Shown here in pieces: positions 1 through 8,690 of a stretch of 64,000 nucleotides of DNA. Both the position numbers and the translations under genes were made by a program. The stretch comes from an uncultured Collinsella sp. (GTDB taxonomy: Bacteria > Actinomycetota > Coriobacteriia > Coriobacteriales > Coriobacteriaceae), in assembly GCA_934668695.1 (NCBI GenBank), contig CAKUOD010000005.1:30934-94933 (forward strand). The letters are read 5' to 3'. Each line of letters starts with the position of its first letter. Positions within the stretch are counted from its first letter, which is position 1. The notes beneath the pieces were generated by a model. It was not told the origin of the DNA. It ran no database searches and was given only the letters and a program-made list of their open reading frames with translations.

Positions 1-1102
1 GACCTCGCTCATCGGCGGCATCCAAAACAGCTTGGTAAACAGCCTGGGCCTCAACGCAGCCCGCATGGTGCAGATCTATTCGTCCCAAGAACTCACCGAT
101 TCGGACGTCCAGAAGCTTCAAAAACTGGTGCCGCAGATAGAGCAGATCGGCATTGTCGACAGCGCTTATACCGAGTACAAGTCTGGCGATAAAAGCTATA
201 CCGTCATGGCACAGGGTGTCGACAGCGACATGCTCGACGCGGTGGGTGCCAGCAAGCTCGTTGCGGGACGCGTCTATTCACAGGCCGAGTCCCAATCAGG
301 CTCGCGTGTGGCGCTCATCAGCCGCGGCGGCGCCGATCAGCTTTACGGCAACGAACAGGACGCACTGGGGAAAACCATCAAGGTGTCCAACGGCGAGGTG
401 CAGATTGTAGGCGTGATTGATGGCGGCAGCGACTCCATGGGCTCGCTCACGCTGTATATGCCACGCGAAACCATCTCCGGCCTGTTTGGCGACGAGAATC
501 CTTCATTCCCCAGCGTGACGGCACTTGCTGCCGAGGGCACGGACATGGACGAGCTCTGCAAGACCATCGAGTCTAAGGTGCGCGCGATGAAGGGCATCTC
601 GGAGGATGATGAGTACGACAGCGTATCGGCGACCTCCATGAAAAGCGCCATCGATGCACTCAACTCGTTTATGGGCGCCTTCTCGCTCATCATGGGCGCT
701 GTCGCCAGTATCTCACTGCTTGTCGGCGGAATCGGCATTATGAATATGATGCTCACCAACGTGACCGAGCGAATCCGCGAGATCGGTATTCGCCGTGCCC
801 TGGGCGCCAGTCGTCGCGATATCACCGCGCAGTTTTTGGCCGAGTCCTCGGCACTATGCATCACCGGTGGCCTGCTGGGTGTCCTGATTGGCTATCTGCT
901 GGCCTGGGGCCTCGCGATGTTTGCCGCAGGATCAGGGGTTCTCAGCGAGCTCGGTGCCAGCGGGCAAATCACACCGAGCTTTTCAATCGCCACGGTGCTG
1001 CTGGCCTTCGCCGTCTCCGTCGGCATCGGCGTGCTCTTTGGCTTCTACCCCGCTCGCCGCGCGGCAAAGCTCGACCCCGTCGAGTGTCTACGCTACCAGT
1101 AA
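1..1102 (+). CDS. MacB/FtsX-type ABC transporter permease, 3' part
   Basis: The reading frame is open at the left edge of the window, so the true start and the first membrane segment lie outside. The visible part has an extracytoplasmic core of about 200 residues (MacB_PCD-like), then an FtsX-type domain with three hydrophobic segments. The family-typical stretch NVTERIREIGIRRALGAS couples the permease to its ATPase, and the protein ends in the usual PARRAAKLDPVECLRYQ-like tail. Proteins of this type export peptides, antibiotics or lipids and work with a separate ATP-binding subunit, which must lie upstream. A TetR gene that could regulate it now sits about 23 kb away, beyond the cobalamin island. 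The substrate is unknown. Confidence 0.88.
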   Translation, partial: TSLIGGIQNSLVNSLGLNAARMVQIYSSQELTDSDVQKLQKLVPQIEQIGIVDSAYTEYKSGDKSYTVMAQGVDSDMLDAVGASKLVAGRVYSQAESQSGSRVALISRGGADQLYGNEQDALGKTIKVSNGEVQIVGVIDGGSDSMGSLTLYMPRETISGLFGDENPSFPSVTALAAEGTDMDELCKTIESKVRAMKGISEDDEYDSVSATSMKSAIDALNSFMGAFSLIMGAVASISLLVGGIGIMNMMLTNVTERIREIGIRRALGASRRDITAQFLAESSALCITGGLLGVLIGYLLAWGLAMFAAGSGVLSELGASGQITPSFSIATVLLAFAVSVGIGVLFGFYPARRAAKLDPVECLRYQ

Positions 1103-1110
1103 GCCACCAC

Positions 1111-1187
1111 CAACAAGTTGCGGTGAATTAAGGACTGACTATGCTATCTAGCAGCAAAAACAGACACTATTTCACCGCAACTTATTG
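1111..1187. repeat. Inverted repeat downstream of the ABC permease
   Basis: Arms at 1111-1127 (CAACAAGTTGCGGTGAA) and 1171-1187 (TTCACCGCAACTTATTG) match at 16 of 17 positions and enclose about 43 bases. They could form a stem after the permease stop codon, or be the ends of a short palindromic element. Only the right arm recurs in the second direct-repeat copy at 24024-24076, so the left arm belongs to the unduplicated flank. Confidence 0.6.
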
Positions 1188-1192
1188 AAGGG
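1140..1192 (+). repeat. Left copy of the 53-bp direct repeat flanking the cobalamin island
   Basis: This stretch begins TATGCTATCTAGCAGC and ends ATTGAAGGG. It matches 24024-24076 at 50 of 53 positions; the differences are at 1165, 1173 and 1183. The similarity falls off immediately after 1192, where the IstA-like fragment starts. It is not a tRNA end. It could be a target duplication, a recombination site, or two copies of a dispersed repeat used for homologous exchange. Confidence 0.85.
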
Positions 1193-1273
1193 CTGTTTGC
1201 GCCAGTTCTGGGCGTTGTCCTCGAGCTATTGATGGATGACGGGCTTGTACGGGTCGAGCTTGCTCGGGGCGCT
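1193..1273 (-). pseudogene. IS21-family IstA transposase fragment (remnant)
   Basis: Read on the minus strand from 1273 to 1193, the sequence gives SAPSKLDPYKPVIHQ, a stop codon, then LEDNAQNWRKQ. This resembles the region near the N terminus of IS21 IstA transposases (KLDPYKP..I..WLEED...WRKQ). The resemblance ends at 1193, the base next to the 53-bp repeat, and there is an in-frame stop. It is a dead fragment marking the left junction of the island. The identification rests on recalled family motifs. Confidence 0.55.
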
Positions 1274-1292
1274 CCTCCTCGCGGGCGGGAGG

Positions 1293-1323
1293 GCGCGCTA
1301 GGCGCGGCGAGCGCCTAGCGCGC
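1293..1323 (-). terminator. GC-rich hairpin at the end of the cbi/cob operon
   Basis: Perfect 13-bp arms (1293-1305 and 1311-1323, GCGCGCTAGGCGC and its complement) with a 5-nt loop overlap the cbiJ stop codon. No T-run follows on the minus strand, so it may act as a 3' mRNA-stabilising structure or a factor-dependent stop rather than a classical intrinsic terminator. Confidence 0.55.
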
Positions 1324-2088
1324 GAACTCCCGTAAGAGCGCGTCTTCCACTTCCCGAAGCGAAAGGGCCCCGCCTCCCTCGGCGGGACGGGCGACCACGA
1401 TGCAGCGCGCTCCCGCGCCGCGCGCGGAGGCGAGCTTCTCGGCCGTGCCGCCTACGGTTCCAGAGTCCTTGGTCACAAGCCACTGGGCGCCCACCTGCCG
1501 AAGCATCGCCTCGTTGAGCTCGCGGGTGAAGGGCCCCTGCATGCCGATGACGTGCGACGGCGAAAACCCCGCGTCGATGCACTTCGTTATAGCACCGGGC
1601 AGCGGGAGCACACGCACGAAGAAGCGCTCCGCGAAATCGGCGACGCTCGTGTAGGGAGCAAGCTCCTTGCTCCCCGTCGTGAGAAGCGCGCGACCCGGGT
1701 TCTCGGAGAGAAAGCGCGCCGCGCAGGCGATCGACGCGACCGACACGACGCCTTTGGGCAGCGCCTCGACCGGGCGCGCAAGGCGCAGGCATCGTGCACC
1801 CACGGCGAGCGAAGCGGCCCGGATATTGCCGCTTGCGAGCGTAGCGAAGGGGTGCGTAGCATCGACAACGATGCGTGCGCCGGAAAGCTCGCGCTCCATG
1901 TCAGCCTCGTCGAGCCTGCCCGCATGCACCTCGATGCCTGGAAGCTCGCCCAAAAGCTCGCCTCCGTACTCGGTTGCCGCATAGGCACGGGCGGGGATGC
2001 CCGCCCCGCTCGCCCATTCGCACAGAAGGCGGCCCTCGGTGGTGCCTGCGAAGATGCGCAGCGCCGGCGCGGATGCGGGCGCCGTCAC
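1315..2088 (-). CDS. cbiJ: Precorrin-6A / cobalt-precorrin-6A reductase
   Basis: It reduces the corrin macrocycle at C18-C19 with a nicotinamide cofactor in the anaerobic B12 pathway. At 257 aa it is the usual length for the family. The N-terminal strand is followed by GTTEGR near residues 15-20, the dinucleotide-binding signature of CobK/CbiJ. Other family features are VVDATHPFA, LLTTGSKEL and LVTKDSG near the C terminus. The start chosen is a GTG overlapping the cbiC stop (GTGA). The frame is open further upstream, but that extension overlaps cbiC and has no family similarity. It is the last gene of the leftward operon, and its stop codon lies inside a strong hairpin. Confidence 0.9.
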   Translation of the reverse strand: MTAPASAPALRIFAGTTEGRLLCEWASGAGIPARAYAATEYGGELLGELPGIEVHAGRLDEADMERELSGARIVVDATHPFATLASGNIRAASLAVGARCLRLARPVEALPKGVVSVASIACAARFLSENPGRALLTTGSKELAPYTSVADFAERFFVRVLPLPGAITKCIDAGFSPSHVIGMQGPFTRELNEAMLRQVGAQWLVTKDSGTVGGTAEKLASARGAGARCIVVARPAEGGGALSLREVEDALLREFAR

Positions 2089-2726
2089 TTCGGGCCGCCT
2101 GGGCGCGTGATCTGGTAGAGCAGCGCGTTCATAATGGCGGCCGCCACGGTCGAGCCGCCCTTGCGACCCCTCGCGACGATGGCCGGCACGCATCGCGCGA
2201 GTAACTCCTCTTTCGCCTCGACCACGTTCACAAATCCGACCGGCACCCCAACGACGAGCGCGGGCGCGATCTTCCCCGCGTCCATGAGCTCAGCGAGGCG
2301 CAGAAGTGCTGTGGGAGCGTTGCCGACGGCCACGATAAGCGGACCCTCGATGCGGCAAGCTTTGTCCATACTCGCAACGGCGCGAGTCGTGCCCGCGGCG
2401 CGCGCAGCCGCGGCAACATCAGAGTCGGCCATGTAGCACACGGCCTTGCAGCCGAGCTTCGCGAGCGCGGGCTTGCTTATGCCTGCGAGCGCCATGTTCG
2501 TGTCGGTGAGCACCGTGGCCCCTGCGCGCAGTGCGTCGAGCGCACAGTGCGCGGCGTCATGGGTGAACACGAGGGAATCGGCGTACGAGAAGTCGGCAGT
2601 GGTGTGGATGACGCGCTTCACGACGGGCTCTTCGAGCGGCGGGAACGTGCGGCCGCCGAGCTCTTCGGTGATGATCTCGAAGCTGCGCCGCTCGATGTCG
2701 CCGGGCGCCATCTCCTTGGAATCCAT
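2085..2726 (-). CDS. cbiC: Precorrin-8X methylmutase (cobalt-precorrin-8 isomerase)
   Basis: It moves the C11 methyl group to C12, forming hydrogenobyrinate or cobyrinate. At 213 aa it is normal length. The catalytic histidine is seen in VIHTTAD near residue 41, followed by the family strings TDTNMALAGI, VGNAPTALL and GVPVGFVNVVEAKE, and GRKGGSTVAAA near the C terminus. The start ATG lies directly after the cobO stop codon (2727), and the stop overlaps the cbiJ GTG by 4 nt, so translation is probably coupled. Its position between the adenosyltransferase and cbiJ is typical of compact actinobacterial cbi operons. Confidence 0.93.
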   Translation of the reverse strand: MDSKEMAPGDIERRSFEIITEELGGRTFPPLEEPVVKRVIHTTADFSYADSLVFTHDAAHCALDALRAGATVLTDTNMALAGISKPALAKLGCKAVCYMADSDVAAAARAAGTTRAVASMDKACRIEGPLIVAVGNAPTALLRLAELMDAGKIAPALVVGVPVGFVNVVEAKEELLARCVPAIVARGRKGGSTVAAAIMNALLYQITRPGGPK

Positions 2727-3242
2727 CTAGTACTCCACTCCTTCCCTTGCACATATCCCCTGAGCGTAGGGGTGTTTCTCGCACCGCATCTCGGTTATGT
2801 AGTCGGCCTTCTCCACGATCTTGCGGGAAGGCGCGCGCCCGGTGAGCGCTACTTCGACGCCGCGCGCGGACATATCGAGCGCGCGGTCCACGAGCGCCTC
2901 GTCGACAAGCCCCTTCGAAAGCGCATCGAGCGCCTCGTCGAGCACGAGCAGCCCCTCCTGAGCGCCCTCGAGCTCGGCGAGCGCGGAAGCGAGGTTCCCA
3001 TCGTGCAGCTCGCACGTCGCGGCAAGTTCTTCCGACGTCATCGACCAGGTAAACTTGTCCGACACCTTCCCCGCGAACACGGACACGCCGAAATGCTCGG
3101 CGAGCAGGCGCGCTTCCCCGCTTTCACCGTCTTTTAGGAACTGCACGACGACGACGCGACGGCCTGCGGCGAGCATGCGAAGGGCGAGGCCCATCGCCGC
3201 CGTGGTCTTGCCTTTGCCGTCGCCATGATACACGTGGATCAT
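2727..3242 (-). CDS. cobO: Cob(I)yrinic acid a,c-diamide adenosyltransferase (CobA/BtuR/CobO type)
   Basis: It transfers the 5'-deoxyadenosyl group of ATP to reduced cobalt in corrinoids. The 171-aa protein starts MIHVYHGDGKGKTTAAMG: the P-loop GDGKGKT at residues 7-13 is the hallmark of the BtuR/CobO family, which binds ATP in reversed orientation. LLVLDEALDAL and the end VALTGRAPSRKIVEKADYITEM also match. The frame is open far upstream, but the family start is the ATG at 3242, which overlaps the cobQ stop (ATGA). The protein is cytoplasmic. Flavodoxin or another reductant is expected elsewhere. Confidence 0.93.
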   Translation of the reverse strand: MIHVYHGDGKGKTTAAMGLALRMLAAGRRVVVVQFLKDGESGEARLLAEHFGVSVFAGKVSDKFTWSMTSEELAATCELHDGNLASALAELEGAQEGLLVLDEALDALSKGLVDEALVDRALDMSARGVEVALTGRAPSRKIVEKADYITEMRCEKHPYAQGICAREGVEY

Positions 3243-4738
3243 ACGCCCTCCTCGATAATGCGGTAGACATACTCCATGTCGAGCGCCCCGCGCACGACGT
3301 CGGCCAGGCGGTCGAACTCGCGCGCACGGTGATCGGCCGCGGATGCTGCGCCCGCAGCACCCACGACGCTCTCGGGCAGGCCGCGCATGCGCGCGAGCGA
3401 GCGCGCGAGAGCGAGCGCCACCCCCGGTTCGTCGAACAGACCGTGGAGATAGGTTCCGAACACGTTTCCGCAGGCCGCGCCTTCTGGTTTGCCGCCAATC
3501 GTGCCCGCAGGGGCGCAGAAGACGGTCGTTTCGCCGTCGTGAATCTCGTACCCGCGCGCCGTCATGCCGTTCCACACCGAGAACGCGCCTTGGGCGCCCG
3601 TGATGCGCAGCTCCGACTGGGCGAGGCGCTTTTCCTCCTTGAACACCGTACTTGCAGGGATGAGGCCGAGCCCGCGCGCGGTGCCAGCGCCTTCCCTGCC
3701 GTGCGGGTCGGAAAGCTCGTCTCCCAAAAGCTGGTAGCCTCCGCATATGCCGAGCACCGGCGTGCCCGCGCCCGAAAGCGCGCGTACACAGGCTCCGATG
3801 CCGCTAGCCGCAAGCCAGCGCGCGTCATCGAGCGTGGTCTTCGAGCCGGGAAGCACCACCAGGTCGGGTCGGCCCAGATCGGTCGTCGAGGAAACGTAGC
3901 GCACGCCCATGCCGGGCACGCGCGAAAGCGGGTCGAAGTCGGTGAAGTTCGACAGATGCGGAAGGCGCACGACGGCGACGTCGATGACGCCGCGCGCCTC
4001 GCGGGCAGATAGGCGTGGCGCGAGCGAGTCCTCGTCGTCCAGGTCGAGCGTAAGATACGGCACGACCCCCACGACGGGAACCCCGCACATCTTCTCGAGC
4101 GGGGCCAAACCCGGGCGCAGGATTTCCACATCGCCGCGGAACTTGTTCACCACAAGCCCCCGCAAAAGCGCGCGATCCTCGGGCGCAAAGAGCGCGACCG
4201 TACCGTAGAGCTGGGCAAACACCCCGCCTGGGTCGATGTCGCCCACGAGCAGCACGGGGGAGGACACGGCGCGCGCGAGCCCCATGTTGACGATGTCGTT
4301 TTCGGAAAGGTTGATTTCGGCGGGGCTGCCGGCGCCCTCGATGACGATGACGTCGTTTTCCTCCGCGAGCGAATCGAACGCCTCCAAAATCTGCGGCATG
4401 AGCGCCTTCTTTCGCGCGAAGTAGTCCCTCGCAGCGAAGGCTCCCTGCGCCTTGCCGGCCACGATGAGCTGGCTTCGGTGGTCGCTTTCGGGCTTGAGCA
4501 GGATGGGGTTCATGCGCACGTCGGGCGCGATGCCGCACGCCTCGGCCTGCATGATCTGGGCGCGCCCCATCTCGAGCCCGTCGGCCGTGACACCGCTGTT
4601 GAGCGCCATGTTCTGGCTCTTGAAGGGAGTCACGCGCAGGCCGTCCTGCGAAAGCACACGGCACAGCCCAGCCGCAAGCAGGCTCTTCCCCGCGTTCGAC
4701 ATGGTGCCCTGGATCATGATGGGCTTCGCCCTACCCAC
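3239..4738 (-). CDS. cobQ: Adenosylcobyric acid synthase (glutamine-hydrolysing)
   Basis: It amidates carboxylates b, d, e and g of adenosylcobyrinate a,c-diamide using ATP and glutamine. The protein is 499 aa. Its N-terminal dethiobiotin-synthetase-like domain has MIQGTMSNAGKS near residues 8-19. A class-I glutamine amidotransferase domain follows, with the nucleophile cysteine in LGICGGYQLLG and the histidine of TYLHGLFD. The GTG start (4738) gives the family-like N terminus MGRAKPIMIQGT; it overlaps the cobD stop and follows a strong AAGGAGG ribosome-binding site inside cobD. A downstream ATG at the MIQGT methionine is a less likely alternative. Confidence 0.93.
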   Translation of the reverse strand: MGRAKPIMIQGTMSNAGKSLLAAGLCRVLSQDGLRVTPFKSQNMALNSGVTADGLEMGRAQIMQAEACGIAPDVRMNPILLKPESDHRSQLIVAGKAQGAFAARDYFARKKALMPQILEAFDSLAEENDVIVIEGAGSPAEINLSENDIVNMGLARAVSSPVLLVGDIDPGGVFAQLYGTVALFAPEDRALLRGLVVNKFRGDVEILRPGLAPLEKMCGVPVVGVVPYLTLDLDDEDSLAPRLSAREARGVIDVAVVRLPHLSNFTDFDPLSRVPGMGVRYVSSTTDLGRPDLVVLPGSKTTLDDARWLAASGIGACVRALSGAGTPVLGICGGYQLLGDELSDPHGREGAGTARGLGLIPASTVFKEEKRLAQSELRITGAQGAFSVWNGMTARGYEIHDGETTVFCAPAGTIGGKPEGAACGNVFGTYLHGLFDEPGVALALARSLARMRGLPESVVGAAGAASAADHRAREFDRLADVVRGALDMEYVYRIIEEGV

Positions 4739-5954
4739 GGGTATCGACCTCCTTCGCCGAGCCTCGGCCATCCGCGCCCGCCATAGCGCCGCTGCAAGAA
4801 GCGCCGCCCCGTTCGTCGGGTTCGCCTTCGCCCGATGCGCCTTCCGCCCGAAGCGCGCGACTGAACGCCATCGCAAGCCGGGCATTCTCCTTGCGCGTGC
4901 GCACCGCGACGCGGCACCAGAAACGGGACAGCACCGAAAACGAGTCGCACGTGCGGACCAAAACCCCCTGTTTATACAGGCGCTCGGGGATGTCTTTCGC
5001 CGGCGTGCGGACTAAAAGGAAGTTCGCATCCGACGGCACGACGGAAAGCCCGAGCGAGGAGAGCTCGTGGGAAAGCCACGCTCGCTCGCCTGCCAATACA
5101 TCGCGCGTGCGCGAGACGTATTCAACGTCTTCCAGGGCGGCGATGCCCGCGGCCTCGGCGACCGAGGAGACGGGCCACGCCTGCCCAGCCCGGCGAATCC
5201 CCTCGATGAGTTGGGCGTTTCCGCTGATCAGATATCCCAACCGCAACCCCGCCATTCCGTAGAGCTTGGTGAACGCGGAGAGCACGGCCACATGGCGCGA
5301 ACACGCGGCGCGTGCAGCCACGCTCCTTTCGCGGGCGTCGGGCGCAAATCCGAGGAAGCACTCGTCCACGACGAGCAGCGCGCCCACCTGCTCGCAGCGG
5401 CAAGCCGCGGCATCGATCACGCTGGGGTCGACGAGGCGCCCCGTCGGGTTGTTCGGATTGCAGAGGCACGCCACGTCTCCCGGCCCCTCAATCGCGCGGG
5501 CGAAGGAGGCGGGCACGTCGAAGTCGTCCGCTTCGGAGAGCGGGAACTCCTGCACGCATGCGCCGTAGTACGATGCCGCCTCCGCATATTCAGAGAACGT
5601 CGGCGCGCACACGACGATGCGTTTCGGGCGCACCGCCGCGGCGAGCCGCCAGATGATGTCGGACGCGCCCGCGCCGCAGACGATAGTATCTTCGGGAATG
5701 CCCTGGTCGCGCGCTAGGGCGCGAACGAGGGCGAGGCTTTCCCTATCGGGGTAGGCGTCGATTCGAGAAAGCGCCTTGCAAGCTGCGGCGACGGCGCGCG
5801 GCGAGGGACCTGCCGGATTCACGTTCACCGAGAAGTCAATGAGGCCGGAGGCGTCCCCCTCGCAAGCGATGCCGAGCGATTGCGCGCTGCCCCCATGCGT
5901 ACGGGCGCGCAGGATTCCCCCGGCAGCCCGGGACGCGGCGTGGTCTTCCCTCAT
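4731..5954 (-). CDS. cobD: L-threonine-O-3-phosphate decarboxylase (PLP enzyme)
   Basis: It makes (R)-1-amino-2-propanol O-2-phosphate, the aminopropanol linker of cobalamin. The 407-aa fold-type-I aminotransferase-like protein shows IDFSVNVNPAGPS near the N terminus, CNPNNPTG near residue 165, VDECFLGF, and the PLP-binding lysine in SAFTKLYGMAGLRLGY near residue 235. The C terminus after the aminotransferase domain is a low-complexity Gly/Ser/Glu tail of about 35 residues that overlaps the cobQ start region. The ATG overlaps the cbiB stop (ATGA). A longer upstream frame exists but would run through cbiB. Confidence 0.9.
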   Translation of the reverse strand: MREDHAASRAAGGILRARTHGGSAQSLGIACEGDASGLIDFSVNVNPAGPSPRAVAAACKALSRIDAYPDRESLALVRALARDQGIPEDTIVCGAGASDIIWRLAAAVRPKRIVVCAPTFSEYAEAASYYGACVQEFPLSEADDFDVPASFARAIEGPGDVACLCNPNNPTGRLVDPSVIDAAACRCEQVGALLVVDECFLGFAPDARERSVAARAACSRHVAVLSAFTKLYGMAGLRLGYLISGNAQLIEGIRRAGQAWPVSSVAEAAGIAALEDVEYVSRTRDVLAGERAWLSHELSSLGLSVVPSDANFLLVRTPAKDIPERLYKQGVLVRTCDSFSVLSRFWCRVAVRTRKENARLAMAFSRALRAEGASGEGEPDERGGASCSGAMAGADGRGSAKEVDTRG

Positions 5955-6925
5955 GCCATCGCCCCCACGGCGAGCACGACCGCCGCGCGCGCGGCGCCGA
6001 AGACGACGAGCGCGCATACGGACGCGGCGAGCATGAGCCTTGTCGCCCGGGCGATGTCGCCCCACTCGATTTCGCGGGACGCGTCGCCTATCGTCGGTTT
6101 CTCAACGAGCTTGCCGAAATACACCGCGGGTCCTGCCAGGCGCAGCCCGAGCGCGCCCGCGCACGCCGACTCGATCTGCGCCGCGTTCGGGCTCGCATGG
6201 CGACGCCTGTCGCGGCACCAGATGCGCGCCGCCCCGCGCGCGTCGAGCCCGACGATCGGGCACACGGCGATCATGAGCAGGGCCGACAAGCGCGAGGGAA
6301 TCCAGTTCACCGCATCGTCGAGGCGCGCCGAGGCGCAGCCGAAGTCGATGTAGCGCTCGTTTTTGTAGCCCACCATGCTGTCGAGCGTGTTCACCGCCTT
6401 GTACGCCATGCCCAAGGGCGCACCACCGATCATAAGGTAGAAAAGCGGCGCGATGACGCCGTCGCTCGCGTTCTCCGCCACCGTTTCCACGGCGGCGCGC
6501 GCGACGCCCTGCTCGTCGAGAACAGACGTGTCGCGTCCCACGATGAGCCCGACGGCTTCGCGCGCCGCGACAAGGCCGCCCTTCGAGAACGCGCGGGCCA
6601 CGGCCAGGCTCTGGCGGCGCAGCTCGCATGCCGCGAGAATCTGATAGCTCGCCCATGCCTCGGCCACGAAGCGCAAGCCGGAGTGAACCATGCCGCAAAC
6701 ATGCAGGATTCCCCAGGTTAAAAGCCCACACGCAAGCGGAAGCGCCACGGCGAGCACAAGCCCTGCGGCGCGCGTGCCCGCGGACGTTTGCGGGAATGCG
6801 CCCCGCAGGCGGCCTTCGGCCCACGTGATCGCGCGCCCCATGGCGACGACGGGATGAGGAAGCCAGCGCGGGTCGCCGAAGGCAAGGTCGGCCGCGAACC
6901 CGGCGGCGACGGCAAGAATCGTCAT
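5951..6925 (-). CDS. cbiB: Adenosylcobinamide-phosphate synthase
   Basis: This membrane protein joins adenosylcobyric acid to aminopropanol phosphate, the CobD product. The 324-aa protein has several hydrophobic segments. Family motifs include LAFGDPRWLPHPVVAMG near the N terminus, VETVAENASDGVIAPLFY in the middle, and AYKAVNTLDSMVGYKNERY, then DDAVNWIPSRLSALLM. The ATG at 6925 overlaps the upstream stop; a GTG at 6928 would add one residue. cbiB and cobD are adjacent, as expected for successive steps of nucleotide-loop assembly. Confidence 0.93.
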   Translation of the reverse strand: MTILAVAAGFAADLAFGDPRWLPHPVVAMGRAITWAEGRLRGAFPQTSAGTRAAGLVLAVALPLACGLLTWGILHVCGMVHSGLRFVAEAWASYQILAACELRRQSLAVARAFSKGGLVAAREAVGLIVGRDTSVLDEQGVARAAVETVAENASDGVIAPLFYLMIGGAPLGMAYKAVNTLDSMVGYKNERYIDFGCASARLDDAVNWIPSRLSALLMIAVCPIVGLDARGAARIWCRDRRRHASPNAAQIESACAGALGLRLAGPAVYFGKLVEKPTIGDASREIEWGDIARATRLMLAASVCALVVFGAARAAVVLAVGAMA

Positions 6926-7926
6926 CACCGGGCATCGCCCCCCGAAGCGGGGCGAACGTCGCGAAGGCAGCGCCCATCCCAGGTGGCGGCCCATGCGCCG
7001 CCCGGCTCGGTATGCACGTCGAAGTATCCCATTTTCGGGACAGCTAGCTCGGAGAGCAGCGCTTTCACGGTACCCGCGTGAACGACGAAGACGGCGCGCC
7101 CACTCCCCTGGGAGCGCTCCGATTTGCACGCCTCCCGAAACGCCGCGACGACGCGGCGAGTGAAATCGCTCTTGCCCTCGCCATGCGGGCAGCGCGTCTC
7201 GCACCAGGAGTCTACCCAGGCGCAGTAGCGCGCATCCTCTTTAAGCTCGGCGGCGCTTCGCCCCTCGAAGTCGCCGAAATCCATCTCGCGCAGACCGGGG
7301 CACGCCACAAGCTCCGCGTTCGGGAAGAGAATGCGCGCCGTCTGGTCGGTGCGGGCCATGCCGCTCGTGATAACACGGAACGCGTCACGATCGCACGCGA
7401 GGTCGCGCAAAGCGCGCTCGCCCGCGCTCGACAGGGGCTCGTCGGTGCCCGCCCCGCTGTAGCGATGGTCTTCCGTGCCCACCGTGGCACCATGGCGCAC
7501 GAAGACGACTTCCAAAGGCGCGCCCGCGCCCTGCGGCCCTCGAGGCGCATCGGCAAGGTTTCCTTTGATGACCTGGGGAATCCCGCACGTCATGCGTACG
7601 ACGACGTCGGCGCGCGCAGCGAGCGCGCATCCCAGGCGCCCCGCGCGCTCGCGCCATTGAGCGTCTTCCGCACGCATGGGGACGACCCCCGAGCCGACCA
7701 AGGGCAGAATCACTACGTCGAAGCCGATCAGCCGCTCGAGCGCCCGGTCAGCGTCGAGCGCGCGTACGAGTTCCTCAGCACGGTACGCGACGCGGCCGGC
7801 AAAAGCCGCGGGCACGTCGCCCTCCGCAAACTGCGCCGCGTCGACGAAATCGTCTGCCGCGAACCCGAGCATTTCGCGCACGAAGGTCCTCTTCCCCGAA
7901 TGTGCGCCACCTACCACGAGCATCAT
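6925..7926 (-). CDS. CobU-like kinase domain fused to a CobC-type histidine phosphatase
   Basis: The 333-aa protein has two parts. Residues 1-125 resemble a diverged CobU: P-loop GAHSGKRT at 7-14 and a closing TCGIPQVIKG near 113-122, matching the end of the real CobU in this operon (VCGIPVWMKG). Residues from about 139 form a phosphoglycerate-mutase-like domain with the catalytic histidine in FVRHGAT (RHG at 144-146), then EMDFGDFEGR and a second catalytic histidine in FVVHAGT. The C-terminal part would dephosphorylate alpha-ribazole phosphate or adenosylcobalamin phosphate. The N-terminal role is unclear because a canonical CobU lies two genes upstream. The start is the first of two ATGs overlapping the cobS stop. 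Confidence 0.8.
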   Translation of the reverse strand: MMLVVGGAHSGKRTFVREMLGFAADDFVDAAQFAEGDVPAAFAGRVAYRAEELVRALDADRALERLIGFDVVILPLVGSGVVPMRAEDAQWRERAGRLGCALAARADVVVRMTCGIPQVIKGNLADAPRGPQGAGAPLEVVFVRHGATVGTEDHRYSGAGTDEPLSSAGERALRDLACDRDAFRVITSGMARTDQTARILFPNAELVACPGLREMDFGDFEGRSAAELKEDARYCAWVDSWCETRCPHGEGKSDFTRRVVAAFREACKSERSQGSGRAVFVVHAGTVKALLSELAVPKMGYFDVHTEPGGAWAATWDGRCLRDVRPASGGDAR

Positions 7927-8690
7927 AGGAGCATGCCCCCCGCCACTAGCATGGCAAGCATCGCGAGCTCGGCCCATTGCAGAAACCATCCGGCCAAATC
8001 CCCCGTCACCCCGCCGAAGCGGGACAGGGCAACATGGCGGTACCACGCGAGCGCCAAAAGCCCCGCCACCGCCATAAGGGCGCCGACGGCCTGAGCGCAC
8101 GCGACCATCCCTGCAGCCGAAGCCGCAGCGAAAGCGCAAAGCGGCACGACGATCGCCGCGCGCTTCTTCGCAGGCGAGAGCCCCGCGGCCATGCCGTCCG
8201 CCCGCGCGGCAGGCCAGCATTCAACGGCGAGCCCCGAAAGCGAGCGGGAGAACACGAGCGAGCACAGAAGCGCGAGGAACGCCCCCGCCGTAAGCGGCAG
8301 CGCGGTGAAAAGGGAAAACTGCAGAATAAGGTACACAACAACACCGATGACCCCGAAGGCGCCCGCCCGCGGGTCGTGCATGATCTCGAGTTTTCGCTCG
8401 CGCGGGGCCCAACTTGCAAGCGCATCGGAGGTATCGCAGAGCCCGTCTAGGTGGATGCCTCCCGTCACCGCCACAGGCAGCGCCACGAGCACGGCCGCGA
8501 CGATGGTCGCGGGCGCACCGAGCAGGTTCGCAACGTGTCCCCACGCCGTCATGAGGAAGCCTTCCGCAAGGCCCACCAGGGGAAACGCGGCAAGCGCATG
8601 GGTTGAACCGAAATCGGTCCAGGCCGATTTCGGGACGGGGATGCGCGAGAACGTTCCGAACGCCGCGCCGATTGCCTCTACTATCTTCAC
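7923..8690 (-). CDS. cobS: Adenosylcobinamide-GDP ribazoletransferase (cobalamin synthase)
   Basis: This polytopic membrane enzyme joins GDP-cobinamide with alpha-ribazole or its phosphate. The 255-aa protein has the CobS motifs FSRIPVP near the N terminus, TGGIHLDGLCDTSDAL and the basic stretch KLEIMHDPRAGAFGVIG. Several Ala/Leu-rich membrane helices follow, with GGVTGDLAGWFLQ near the C terminus. The start is a GTG overlapping the cobU stop (GTGA); the upstream extension of the frame lies within cobU and has no family match. Confidence 0.93.
   Translation of the reverse strand: MKIVEAIGAAFGTFSRIPVPKSAWTDFGSTHALAAFPLVGLAEGFLMTAWGHVANLLGAPATIVAAVLVALPVAVTGGIHLDGLCDTSDALASWAPRERKLEIMHDPRAGAFGVIGVVVYLILQFSLFTALPLTAGAFLALLCSLVFSRSLSGLAVECWPAARADGMAAGLSPAKKRAAIVVPLCAFAAASAAGMVACAQAVGALMAVAGLLALAWYRHVALSRFGGVTGDLAGWFLQWAELAMLAMLVAGGMLL

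Noticed and set aside
1140..1192. tRNA or tmRNA 3' end as attachment site
   Set aside because: The repeat does not fold as a tRNA end and contains no T-arm sequence.
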